From the NCBI RefSeq assembly GCF_042434915.1, contig NZ_CP170198.1:496001-560000 (forward strand): a stretch of DNA of 64,000 bases. Reading direction: 5' to 3'. The notes beneath the pieces are model-generated. The model saw nothing but the letters and a program-made list of their open reading frames with translations. It was not told where the DNA came from and ran no database searches. This DNA is from Aquimarina sp042434915. Lineage in GTDB: Bacteria; Bacteroidota; Bacteroidia; Flavobacteriales; Flavobacteriaceae. How positions within the stretch are numbered: the stretch's first letter is position 1; each line of letters begins with the position of its first letter. This document shows, piece after piece, positions 17,871-26,737 of the stretch. Position numbers and translations under genes: made by a program.

Positions 17871-20075
17871 TTATTCTCTTACTACTTTATCAATACCACT
17901 TATTTTGGAAAGATTTTTTATTACAGATTTTAAAACGTCTTTATTTTTAACTCCCACAGTTATTTTACCAGTAAAAACCCCATCATTGGTATCAAAATTC
18001 ATATTGTAAATTGCCAAATGCATATTGGTAGAAATAATTTGAGTAACATCATTTACTACGCCAATATTATCAATGCCGTTTAATTTGATAACTGCTTTAA
18101 ATTCTTCTTGAGTCGAATCTATCCATTTTGCAGACATTATCCGGTAGGAGTAATTACTTTGTAGCTGTAAAGCATTTGGACAGTTTTTCTTGTGGACTTT
18201 GATTCCTTCATTTACCGTAATAAAACCAAAAACATCGTCACCAGGAATAGGATTACAACAGTTAGCTAATTTATACTCTAATTTTTCGGCATCTTTTCCA
18301 AAAACGATAAGATCATATTTTTGTGTGATTTCATCTTTATTAACATCACTAGGTGTATTTCTACGAATTTTATTTTTAATAAAATTCATAAACATATTAC
18401 TACGTGTAGTGGCAAAATCTTTAATCTTTTGATTATCGATGGTACCGATGCCCACTCTATAAAAAAGATCTAAACTGGTTTTAAGTTTAAAGTACAGAAC
18501 GAGTTCATTAATGACTTTCTCGTTTAATGATATTTTTTGTGAACGTAACTTGCGTTTTAAAATAGCTTTTCCATCCTCTGCAATTTGCTTTTTTTCATCT
18601 CTTAATGCAGATTTAATTTTTGAGCGCGCTCTTGCAGTTGTTGCATAATCTAACCAGCTAGATGAAGGTTTTGCATTGTTGGATTTAATAATTTCTACTT
18701 GATCTCCACTGTTTAACTCATGACTCAATGGGACCAGTTTGCCATTAACACGTGCTCCTCTAGTTTTTAAACCAATTTCTGTATGTACACTAAATCCAAA
18801 ATCTAAGGCAGTTGCTCCTTTTGGTAATGATTTGAGATCGCCCTCTGGTGTAAAAACAAAAATTTCTTTTGCATATAGGTTGAGTTTGAATTCTTCAACA
18901 AAATCAACAGCGTTTGTTTCAGAATTTTCTAGTGCTTCCTGCAATCTATTTAGCCACCCATCAAGTCCTTGATCTTGTTGTTCTTCGTTATTTTTATATT
19001 TATAATGGGCAGCATATCCTTTTTCGGCTATTTCATGCATACGTGCACTACGAATTTGAACCTCTACCCATTTGCTATCGGGTCCTATAACGGTTATATG
19101 TAGTGCTTCATAACCAGTTGATTTGGGTTGTGAAATCCAATCTCTTAGTCGAATAGGGTTGGGGCGGTAAAAATCGGTGACAACGGTATATATTTTCCAG
19201 GCTATAAATTTTTCATTTTCTATATCCGACTTATATACTATTCGTATCGCAAATTTGTCATAAACTTCATCAAACGTAACATTTTGTTTGATCATCTTAC
19301 GTCGAATAGAAAAAATAGATTTTGGGCGTCCCTTAATTTCATAATTGAGACCTTCTCGATCCAATCCTTCGCTTATTTTATCCGAAAATCTTTTGATGTA
19401 AGCATCTTGTTCTTCTTTGCTATCCTTTATTTTTTCGAGAATATCCTTGTAAACTTCTGGTTCTGTATATTTCAGACCTAAATCTTCCAATTCAGTTTTG
19501 ATGTTATACAAACCAATCCTATGCGCTAATGGAGCATAAATATATAAAGTTTCTGACGCTATCTTAACTTGCTTATCTGATCTCATAGCATCCATGGTTT
19601 GCATGTTATGAAGACGATCCGCAATTTTAATAATGATCACTCTTACATCATCATTGAGCGTAAGTAACATTTTTCTAAAATTCTCGGCTTGGAGCGAAAT
19701 GTCCCTGTCGTGTTTTAATGAAGATATTTTGGTTAAACCATCAACTATTCTTGCGACAGTTTCACCAAACATTTGCTCGATATCAATTAAAGTATATTCT
19801 GTATCTTCAACAACATCGTGTAACAAAGCTGCTGCAATAGATGTAGCATCCAACCCTATTTCGCTAGCTACGATTTTGGCTACAGCGATAGGGTGAAATA
19901 TATATGCTTCTCCACTTTTACGACGTTGATCTTTATGTGCATCAACCGCAACATCAAATGCTTGTCGAATAAGAAGCTTGTCTTCTTTACTTAGATCCCG
20001 GTAGCTAATTCGTAATAGCTCTTTGTATTGCTTAGCAATTTTTTTATTTTCTTCTTCTATAGCAGCTTCTGTCAT
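17871..20075 (-). CDS. rel: Bifunctional (p)ppGpp synthetase/hydrolase (RelA/SpoT family)
   Basis: 734 residues, the full long-RSH length. The N-terminal HD hydrolase domain has HPIAVAKIVA and LLHDVVEDT with the metal-binding His-Asp. The synthetase domain shows FAIRIVY and RDWISQPKSTGYEALH. The TGS domain starts near KEIFVFTPEGDLKSLPKG, and a C-terminal ACT domain ends the protein. Since HD and synthetase motifs both look intact, it likely makes and degrades the alarmone. It lies upstream of the Fur-like regulator and purA; PurA activity is a known ppGpp target in some bacteria, so the linkage is suggestive. Confidence 0.96.
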   Translation of the reverse strand: MTEAAIEEENKKIAKQYKELLRISYRDLSKEDKLLIRQAFDVAVDAHKDQRRKSGEAYIFHPIAVAKIVASEIGLDATSIAAALLHDVVEDTEYTLIDIEQMFGETVARIVDGLTKISSLKHDRDISLQAENFRKMLLTLNDDVRVIIIKIADRLHNMQTMDAMRSDKQVKIASETLYIYAPLAHRIGLYNIKTELEDLGLKYTEPEVYKDILEKIKDSKEEQDAYIKRFSDKISEGLDREGLNYEIKGRPKSIFSIRRKMIKQNVTFDEVYDKFAIRIVYKSDIENEKFIAWKIYTVVTDFYRPNPIRLRDWISQPKSTGYEALHITVIGPDSKWVEVQIRSARMHEIAEKGYAAHYKYKNNEEQQDQGLDGWLNRLQEALENSETNAVDFVEEFKLNLYAKEIFVFTPEGDLKSLPKGATALDFGFSVHTEIGLKTRGARVNGKLVPLSHELNSGDQVEIIKSNNAKPSSSWLDYATTARARSKIKSALRDEKKQIAEDGKAILKRKLRSQKISLNEKVINELVLYFKLKTSLDLFYRVGIGTIDNQKIKDFATTRSNMFMNFIKNKIRRNTPSDVNKDEITQKYDLIVFGKDAEKLEYKLANCCNPIPGDDVFGFITVNEGIKVHKKNCPNALQLQSNYSYRIMSAKWIDSTQEEFKAVIKLNGIDNIGVVNDVTQIISTNMHLAIYNMNFDTNDGVFTGKITVGVKNKDVLKSVIKNLSKISGIDKVVRE

Positions 20076-20232
20076 ATGTCAAGATTTCTTATAAAACCCT
20101 CTTAAACAATTTGTGCGATTTTACATATAAAATATATCATGATAGTAAGAATTATAATTTTAGTTACTTCCGAAACCTGATATAGTTAAAAGTACAACTA
20201 TCCAAAGTAAATAGCAAGCTAGATACATGTCA

Positions 20233-21471
20233 TTATTCTCTTAAATTTTTAATTCTTTGTAAAAGTGTTGGATGTGAGTAATGTACGAAAACTGTTGCTG
20301 GATGCGGAGTCAAATTGCTCAAATTATTCTTTGATAATTTTTTCAGGCTAGAAATCAAAAAATTTCTTGCGTAGGTTTTTTTAGCAAAATTATCAGCTTG
20401 ATATTCAAATTTTCGGGATACGATATTCATAAGTAAACCTGTTATTTCTGAAATAGGACTAAATAAAATGCCAAATGCTATTAACCCTATATGAAATGAA
20501 GGATTGCTTACACCAAAAGCTTGTGCTAACACTGGATTATCAATAAAATAGGCTAATAACCAAAACGTAAAACAGGTTAAAAGAATGGATAACGCTAGAT
20601 TGATTACTATATGACCTTTTTTATAGTGTCCTACCTCGTGAGCCAAAACTGCGACGACTTCTTCGGTATCCAGATCTTTGATTAATGTATCGTATAAAGT
20701 TATTCTTTTTTCACTTCCCAAACCCGAAAAGTAAGCATTGGCTTTGGTACTTCTTTTGGATCCATCAATTACATAAATGTCTTTTAATTTAAACCCAACA
20801 TTAGTAGCGTATTTTTGCAATTCATCTCTTAAGGTTCCTGCTTCCAAAGGTGTTTGATCATTAAATAGGGGAACAAATAGTTTGGCATAAAACATATTCA
20901 TGAGAATCGTAAAAAATGAAATAAGTAACCATGCATAAATCCAGAAATTTTCTTTAGTCAATTGATAAAACCAAATGATTAGGCTTAGTAGTCCTCCGCC
21001 AACAAAAATTAGGAGGAGTAATCCTTTTAGTTTATCCATAAAAAAAGTTTTCTTGGTTGTAGTATTGAAACCAAACCGTTCTTCGATTACAAAAGTTCTA
21101 TAATAATCAAATGGTAAAGCCAATAGATCGCTTACAATAAGAAGTGAGCCTATAAAAAGGAGTCCTAATACAATAGGATTATTTGATATTGTACGTAAAT
21201 GATGATCTAAATAAGCAAAACCATTAAAATATAAAAAAATAAGTAAAAGTATAAGTGAAACTATGGATGATACAGTTTTAAATTGGTAATTCGCTCGCTT
21301 GTAATTAATAGATTTTTGATGCTCGTCCTTCTCATAAATATCATCAAGCTCTTTTGGAATAGGATTACTGTATTGCTTTGCATTAAGATAATCTAGAAAA
21401 GTATCCACGAGAAAAACCACTAAAATAATGGTTATTATTACATAAAATAAGGAGGTAGGGGATAGGACCAT
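20233..21471 (-). CDS. M48 (Ste24-type) membrane zinc metalloprotease
   Basis: 412 residues with about six to seven hydrophobic segments. The zinc motif is AVLAHEVGHYKKGH (HExxH), followed by a downstream Glu region near SRKFEYQADNFAKK. Overall shape is that of CAAX prenyl protease 1/Ste24 homologues. Bacteria generally lack CAAX-prenylated substrates, so the natural role is probably membrane protein quality control (inference). Monocistronic. Confidence 0.92.
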   Translation of the reverse strand: MVLSPTSLFYVIITIILVVFLVDTFLDYLNAKQYSNPIPKELDDIYEKDEHQKSINYKRANYQFKTVSSIVSLILLLIFLYFNGFAYLDHHLRTISNNPIVLGLLFIGSLLIVSDLLALPFDYYRTFVIEERFGFNTTTKKTFFMDKLKGLLLLIFVGGGLLSLIIWFYQLTKENFWIYAWLLISFFTILMNMFYAKLFVPLFNDQTPLEAGTLRDELQKYATNVGFKLKDIYVIDGSKRSTKANAYFSGLGSEKRITLYDTLIKDLDTEEVVAVLAHEVGHYKKGHIVINLALSILLTCFTFWLLAYFIDNPVLAQAFGVSNPSFHIGLIAFGILFSPISEITGLLMNIVSRKFEYQADNFAKKTYARNFLISSLKKLSKNNLSNLTPHPATVFVHYSHPTLLQRIKNLRE

Positions 21472-21525
21472 AGTACAATAATATAGGTTTAAGAATTGGG
21501 TAGGTAAAATATAAACATTTTTAAT

Positions 21526-22329
21526 TTAAAAACCTCGTTGTCTTTTAGCTTCATAAATTAAAATTCCAGCAGCAACAGAAACGTTCATTGAGTCTATAAC
21601 GCCATTCATAGGGATTATGATATTATGTTTGGTAACAGCAAGCCAGTCTTGTGTGAGTCCTGTAGCTTCTGTACCTACTACTATTGCAGTTGATTGGGTG
21701 TAATCTTGTGTATAGTAAGGTACAGAGGCTTCAAGTGCGGCGCCATATATATTAATACCATTATTTTTTAAAAAAGATATAATTTCATCATTGGTTCCAG
21801 TAGCAATTTTATTGGTAAAGATGCACCCAACACTTGAGCGAATGATATTCGGGTTATATAAATCTGATTTTGGATTTGCTATTAAAACACCATCGACTTG
21901 AGCGGCATCGGCAGTTCTCAAAATAGCTCCAATATTCCCTGGTTTTTCTGGAGCCTCTGCAACAATAAAAAGTGGATTTTTATTGGAAAACGAGAAATTA
22001 GAAATATGCAGGTCAATACTTTTTGCAACAGCTAATATACCTTCTGTAGTATCTCGGTAAGCTACTTTTTCAAATATATCTTTGGTAATCTCAATAAGTT
22101 CTATTGAAGATTTGTGATTACTAATAAGAAGATGGATTTCTTCAACAGAAATGATGGCGGCATAATAAAAGATTTGGTGAATCAAATAACCACCTTCTAT
22201 TGCTAGGCCAATTTCTCTTCTACCTTCTATTAAGAAAGACTTTTCTTTACGTCTAACTCTTGATTTTTCTTTTAATTGTAAAAGGTACTTGATACTACTA
22301 TTTTGTAGACTTTGGATATATTTATGCAT
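21526..22329 (-). CDS. TrmH/SpoU family RNA 2'-O-methyltransferase
   Basis: 267 residues. The N-terminal substrate-binding domain includes EKSRVRRKEKSFLIEGRR. The SPOUT catalytic domain carries motif 1 (PGNIGAILRTADA), motif 2 (VVGTEATGL) and motif 3 (IPMNGVIDSMNVSVAAGI). It methylates a ribose in rRNA or tRNA; the exact target cannot be read from the sequence. An exact -7 element lies only 6 bases before the ATG, so the mRNA may be nearly leaderless. Confidence 0.93.
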   Translation of the reverse strand: MHKYIQSLQNSSIKYLLQLKEKSRVRRKEKSFLIEGRREIGLAIEGGYLIHQIFYYAAIISVEEIHLLISNHKSSIELIEITKDIFEKVAYRDTTEGILAVAKSIDLHISNFSFSNKNPLFIVAEAPEKPGNIGAILRTADAAQVDGVLIANPKSDLYNPNIIRSSVGCIFTNKIATGTNDEIISFLKNNGINIYGAALEASVPYYTQDYTQSTAIVVGTEATGLTQDWLAVTKHNIIIPMNGVIDSMNVSVAAGILIYEAKRQRGF

Positions 22330-22334
22330 GAGTA

Positions 22335-22342
22335 CAAATATA
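22335..22342 (-). promoter_or_regulatory. Candidate -7 element very close to the TrmH-family ATG
   Basis: Minus strand reads TATATTTG, an exact TAnnTTTG match, ending 6 bases before the ATG. Transcription would begin almost at the start codon. Confidence 0.45.
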
Positions 22343-22361
22343 ACAAGAGTATCCCAATTAA

Positions 22362-25157
22362 TTATTCTTCTTCTAGTGTAGGTTTTAGAGAAGATTGATA
22401 CATTTTTATTTCCTTAAGAATTAAAGGATAGGTTTTGTCAATAAGATTTTGAAGCTTTTCAATTTTTTCTATATTTCGACTTCCTTCGGTAAGGTTTTCA
22501 ATTTCTTGTAAATATTTGGACTCTTTTTCTATACCAAATAGTTTAAAACTAGACTTTATTTTATGAGCATAAACTTTGATTAGGTTGTAGTCACGATCAC
22601 GTATGCTTGATTTTAAAATAATATAATCTTTTGGTGTCTCTTTTAAGAATATTTCAATGATGTCATGTATGGTTTTTACATCATTATTAAAGGTATACTT
22701 GAGAGACGAAAAATTTGAATGTTTTTGAAAAGAAGGAGTGGATAAACGTGTAAGCTCTGCACGTTTTTTACTCAACTCTTTGTTTGAGTAATTTTGTTCA
22801 TTAGGTTTTAAGCTATAGAGAATTTCTTTTAGAGCATTTTCACTGATGGGTTTGGTCAAATAAAAATCCATTCCGGCAGCAATGGCTCTTTTTTCTGATT
22901 CAGGAAAAACATCTGCTGTACAAGCAATTATTGGGATTTTATTAAATTTTGAATTGGGTGATTTTCGAATGGCTTGAGCCGTTGTTGGTCCATCCATAAC
23001 AGGCATATGCATATCCATTAAAATTAGATCATAAGTTTGAATATTTAATTTTTCGATAGCAAGCTTTCCATTATCAACAATATCGGTCATAATTTTCCAG
23101 CTGGCAAATAATTGCCTCATGAAAAATTGATTCATTTTATTGTCATCTACAATAAGAATTTTCATGTTATTAAAATTCAGATCTACTAGATGATTAGTGG
23201 CAGTTACACTCGTAGTATCTAGTGCTTTCAATTCGCTTTTCTTGTATTTTATAGAAAATTCGAATTGAGAACCTTCTCCTAAGGCACTTTTGGCTTTTAA
23301 GTTTCCTTTTTGTAACTCAATTAATCTTTTGGATATAGTCAAGCCAAGTCCAGTACCTTCGATCTTAGTACTATCTGGATTATATGCCTGATAAAAACTT
23401 TTAAAGATATTTTGTAGTTTATCCTTGCGAATTCCAATACCCGTATCGATTACCTTAAAGCGTAGCGAAATAGATTTATCCGATTCATCTTTACAGCTAA
23501 CTTCTATAGTGACACTTCCCTTTTCTGTAAATTTGATCGCATTACCAAGCAAATTAGTTAGAATTTGGCTAAGTCGATGTTGGTCACCAATTATGAATTT
23601 TGGTACTTTAGAATGAATATTTAGAAAAAGTTTTAATCCTTTTTCTTCTGCTTTAATTTTAAAACCACGAGAAATTTTATGTATTAAATCATGAATGTTA
23701 AAATTAGTTTTATGAATAGTCAATTTACCCGCTTCAATTTTTGAAAAATCTAAAATGTCATTTACGAGTACTAAAAGATTTTCTGCAGAAAAATGAATGC
23801 CATCAAGATTTTTTTGATCCGTTTCGGGAGATTCAAATTTACTTTGCTGAAGTATCTTGGTCAAACCTAAAATTACATTCAACGGCGTTCTTATCTCATG
23901 ACTCATATTCGATAGAAACATAGATTTTGCAGATGCAGATTTCTCTGCAGCCATTTTTGCTTCTCTGATTTCTGCTTCGACTTTCTTTTTCTGTGTTATA
24001 TCTCTAAAGAACGCATTAAATATATAATCATTTTTAGTTTTAATAGCGATTAAAGTAAGTTCAACATGAACAGGAACTCCATTTTTTCTATGTACTATAG
24101 TTTCAACTCGTTTATTAATAAGTTGATCATAACCTTTGAGTTTGTAGTTATGAAAACTATTTTTTAATTCTTTCCTAAGCTTTTGAGGTACAAATAGATA
24201 AATGCTTCTTCCTATGGTTTCTTCCTTTTTGATACCCAAAATATGTTCTGCCATTTTATTCCAGGTCAAAACCATTGCATCACTGTCCAATAATATAATA
24301 CCATCCATAGCGGTCTCCAGGACAGTAGATTTTAGATGCTCACTTTCCTTTAATTGCTCTTCAATTTTCTTTTTGGCAATAATCTCTTTGGTAAGCTGAT
24401 CGTTAATGCTTTCTAAACTGTAGAGTTGTTGGTGTAGCATTCGTAACATTTCCTGCTTACTAGGAAAATGGATTAAATCTTCAGAAAGTATTTCTTCTGG
24501 AATAACATTAAGAATTGTGGTAAAGTTATCAGAAAGATGATATAATTGAAAATATTTTTTGTAGATCTGTAAGTAGATATTTAAAGAGGTGTTAAGACCT
24601 ACAAATTCTTTTAAAGAATCAAAAATTTCATTGGATGCAGATAACAGTTGTTTACGAATACTAATAAAGTTTTGAGTAGTATCTACAGGATCGTTTTTTA
24701 ATTCTGTATAAAGGTGATCAAAATTGCTCATTTCTTCCTTCGTGAGAAGTGTACTGATCTTGCTTAAAATGTCTAGTAGAAATGATCTGCAAAATTCAAA
24801 TTCTTGATGTTTATTAGATAAAAACAAGAGAGATATATAGTTATCTTTAGTTAGTTCAGGAAAATTTTGAACACTATATTGACGAATGGATTTGATAAAT
24901 TCTTTTGGCTTGATACGAGTCCTTGTATAAAATTTCTCGAAGGATAAGTAGAGTTCTGGTAGATTTAATAGTTTATCTTCTGCTTCTAATAGGGCAAAAG
25001 CTCTTACTTTATGCTTTAAACTCTTAGGCAAGGGTGCAATCGTAGTTGATGTGCTTACTAAGTAATTGATAAATGCGCCAAGATTTCTTTCCAAAAGTGA
25101 TTTAGGAGGATCGAGTTGTCGTTTGTTTAGGATATTCTTAATCCAAGTTGGCATCAT
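22362..25157 (-). CDS. Hybrid sensor histidine kinase with PAS, receiver and HPt domains
   Basis: 931 residues, starting at an ATG (a TTG one codon earlier is rejected). Order of domains: a helical N-terminal region of about 250 residues with no recognised sensor, a coiled coil, a PAS domain (about 275-395), HisKA with the phospho-acceptor His in SNMSHEIRTPLN, HATPase_c with the GTGLGLTISK box, a receiver domain with phospho-acceptor Asp in LILMDMHMPVMDG, and a C-terminal HPt domain with HKIKSSFKLFG. No transmembrane span is obvious, so it may be cytoplasmic. No DNA-binding response regulator is encoded nearby; its output is unknown. Confidence 0.93.
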   Translation of the reverse strand: MMPTWIKNILNKRQLDPPKSLLERNLGAFINYLVSTSTTIAPLPKSLKHKVRAFALLEAEDKLLNLPELYLSFEKFYTRTRIKPKEFIKSIRQYSVQNFPELTKDNYISLLFLSNKHQEFEFCRSFLLDILSKISTLLTKEEMSNFDHLYTELKNDPVDTTQNFISIRKQLLSASNEIFDSLKEFVGLNTSLNIYLQIYKKYFQLYHLSDNFTTILNVIPEEILSEDLIHFPSKQEMLRMLHQQLYSLESINDQLTKEIIAKKKIEEQLKESEHLKSTVLETAMDGIILLDSDAMVLTWNKMAEHILGIKKEETIGRSIYLFVPQKLRKELKNSFHNYKLKGYDQLINKRVETIVHRKNGVPVHVELTLIAIKTKNDYIFNAFFRDITQKKKVEAEIREAKMAAEKSASAKSMFLSNMSHEIRTPLNVILGLTKILQQSKFESPETDQKNLDGIHFSAENLLVLVNDILDFSKIEAGKLTIHKTNFNIHDLIHKISRGFKIKAEEKGLKLFLNIHSKVPKFIIGDQHRLSQILTNLLGNAIKFTEKGSVTIEVSCKDESDKSISLRFKVIDTGIGIRKDKLQNIFKSFYQAYNPDSTKIEGTGLGLTISKRLIELQKGNLKAKSALGEGSQFEFSIKYKKSELKALDTTSVTATNHLVDLNFNNMKILIVDDNKMNQFFMRQLFASWKIMTDIVDNGKLAIEKLNIQTYDLILMDMHMPVMDGPTTAQAIRKSPNSKFNKIPIIACTADVFPESEKRAIAAGMDFYLTKPISENALKEILYSLKPNEQNYSNKELSKKRAELTRLSTPSFQKHSNFSSLKYTFNNDVKTIHDIIEIFLKETPKDYIILKSSIRDRDYNLIKVYAHKIKSSFKLFGIEKESKYLQEIENLTEGSRNIEKIEKLQNLIDKTYPLILKEIKMYQSSLKPTLEEE

Positions 25158-25364
25158 CAATTATTTGGGTCAAAAGTTAAAGCAAAGGAGTAGTAAATTA
25201 AAGTTTGTAGGTTTATTAATCAGAACTCGATTACAAAAGCATACCACAACTACGTGCTTTCCATACTTTCAATAAAAGTAGCAAAAAATCTTACATTTCA
25301 TAATTTAATACAGATAAAATACACTATTTATCGATGAAATACCCTTTTCGTTAACATATTGACC

Positions 25365-25395
25365 AAAAAAATCCATCACAAGGATGGATTTTTTT
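25365..25395 (-). terminator. Terminator of the thrS-infC-rpmI-rplT operon
   Basis: ATCCATC / GATGGAT stem flanked by A and T runs (up to 13 bp), 5-base loop. It is followed on the minus strand by TTTTTT. It lies 34 bases after the rplT stop. Confidence 0.88.
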
Positions 25396-25428
25396 ATAAG
25401 TGAGAATATTATTATTAATATAAAAAAA

Positions 25429-25773
25429 TTACTTAACTTTATTTACAATCGCTTCAAAAGCTTCAGGATTGTTCATGGCTAAATCTGCTAGAACCTTACG
25501 ATTAAGTTCGATTCCGTTAGCTTTAACCTTACCCATAAATTGTGAATAAGACATTCCATATTGACGAGCACCCGCATTGATACGAGTGATCCATAAAGCA
25601 CGAAAAGTTCTTTTCTTATTTCTACGGTCTCTATACGAGTATTGCATCGCTTTGTCAACCGCATTTTTTGCTACTGTCCAAACGTTTTTACGACGTCCGA
25701 AATAACCTTTTGCTTGCTTAAGAACTCTTTTTCTTCTAGCTCTCTTTGCAACTGAATTTACTGATCTTGGCAT
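25429..25773 (-). CDS. rplT: 50S ribosomal protein L20
   Basis: 114 residues, standard length. Begins MPRSVNSVAKRARRKRVLK and continues with AKGYFGRRKNVW and RRNKKRTFRALWITRINA, all family signatures. It is a primary binder of 23S rRNA needed early in large-subunit assembly. Last gene of the translation operon, 111 bases after rpmI. In other phyla L20 represses this operon through a leader structure; I cannot show one here. Confidence 0.98.
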   Translation of the reverse strand: MPRSVNSVAKRARRKRVLKQAKGYFGRRKNVWTVAKNAVDKAMQYSYRDRRNKKRTFRALWITRINAGARQYGMSYSQFMGKVKANGIELNRKVLADLAMNNPEAFEAIVNKVK

Positions 25774-25884
25774 AATTTAATGTTTTAGTAGTAGGCGGAT
25801 CATAGCGACCACTTCAAGTACGGCTTCAACAAGCAATACGCCTAACTCCTGGGTTTATAATAATTCAACCGAATTAAAAAGTTC

Positions 25885-26082
25885 TTACTTTAAACGTAAT
25901 TGCTCTTTAATACTATTCTCATCGCTTTTATGCACTAATGTTGTGTGCGTCAAAGCTAGCTTACGCTTTTTAGACTTTTTCGTTAGAATATGACTTTTAA
26001 AAGCATGCTTTCTCTTAATTTTACCAGTTCCAGTAAGCTTAAAACGCTTTTTGGCGCTGGACTTTGTTTTCATTTTAGGCAT
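25885..26082 (-). CDS. rpmI: 50S ribosomal protein L35
   Basis: 65 residues, highly basic, with the typical MPKMKTKSSAKKRFKLTGTG opening and KRKHAFKSHILTKKS. A small large-subunit protein near the exit region. It sits between infC and rplT as in most bacteria, 67 bases downstream of the infC stop. Confidence 0.98.
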   Translation of the reverse strand: MPKMKTKSSAKKRFKLTGTGKIKRKHAFKSHILTKKSKKRKLALTHTTLVHKSDENSIKEQLRLK

Positions 26083-26149
26083 TGTATCCTTGTTTTTATA
26101 ATAATCTCACTTATTATTGTTGTTACTCATTCAATTTATCGAATAAGGC

Positions 26150-26707
26150 TTACTTTGTTTTTTTTGGTGCAATAAACATAATCATACGCTTACCTTCTAG
26201 TTTAGGCATTTGTTCTACCTTACCATATTCTTCTAGCTCTTGTGCTAGTTTTAATAATAAGATTTGTCCTTTATCCTTAAAGATAATCGAACGACCTTTA
26301 AAAAATACATAGGCCTTTAATTTTGCACCTTCACTTAAAAACTTTATCGCATGCTTCTTTTTAAACTCATAATCGTGCTCATCTGTATTAGGACCAAACC
26401 TAATCTCTTTAATGATCACTTTTGTAGTTTTAGCTTTGATAACTTTATCTCTTTTCTTCTGCTCGTACAAGAATTTTTTATAATCCATGATTTTACAAAC
26501 AGGAGGTTCCGCTTTTGGCGAAATCTCTACAAGATCCAATTCTTGTTCTTCGGCAAGTGCAAGTGCCTTTTTTATAGGGTAAACGCCTACTTCTACATTC
26601 TCACCAACTAGACGCACTTCTTCGACACGAATTTTGTTGTTAATTCTGTGAGCGTCTTCTTTATTGACCCTTAATGGTTTTTGGGATCTTCTTCTACGTA
26701 TTGCTAT
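26150..26707 (-). CDS. infC: Translation initiation factor IF-3, probable AUA start
   Basis: About 185 residues. IF-3 binds the 30S subunit and checks start codons. The conventional reading begins at a GTG (26617) and loses the N-terminal domain's first strand. The same frame is open upstream to a TAA at 26720-26722 and encodes IRRRRSQKPLRVNKEDAHR and RINNKIRVEEV, which are classic IF-3 N-terminal motifs. No ATG, GTG or TTG lies between that stop and those residues, so the start is most likely ATA at 26707 (ATA GCA ATA CGT); the ATA at 26701 is second choice. Non-AUG starts are known for infC and serve autoregulation. It lies 30 bases after the thrS stop. Confidence 0.9.
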   Translation of the reverse strand: MAIRRRRSQKPLRVNKEDAHRINNKIRVEEVRLVGENVEVGVYPIKKALALAEEQELDLVEISPKAEPPVCKIMDYKKFLYEQKKRDKVIKAKTTKVIIKEIRFGPNTDEHDYEFKKKHAIKFLSEGAKLKAYVFFKGRSIIFKDKGQILLLKLAQELEEYGKVEQMPKLEGKRMIMFIAPKKTK

Positions 26708-26737
26708 GACTTTAAGATTTTAGTTAAACTTATTTAT

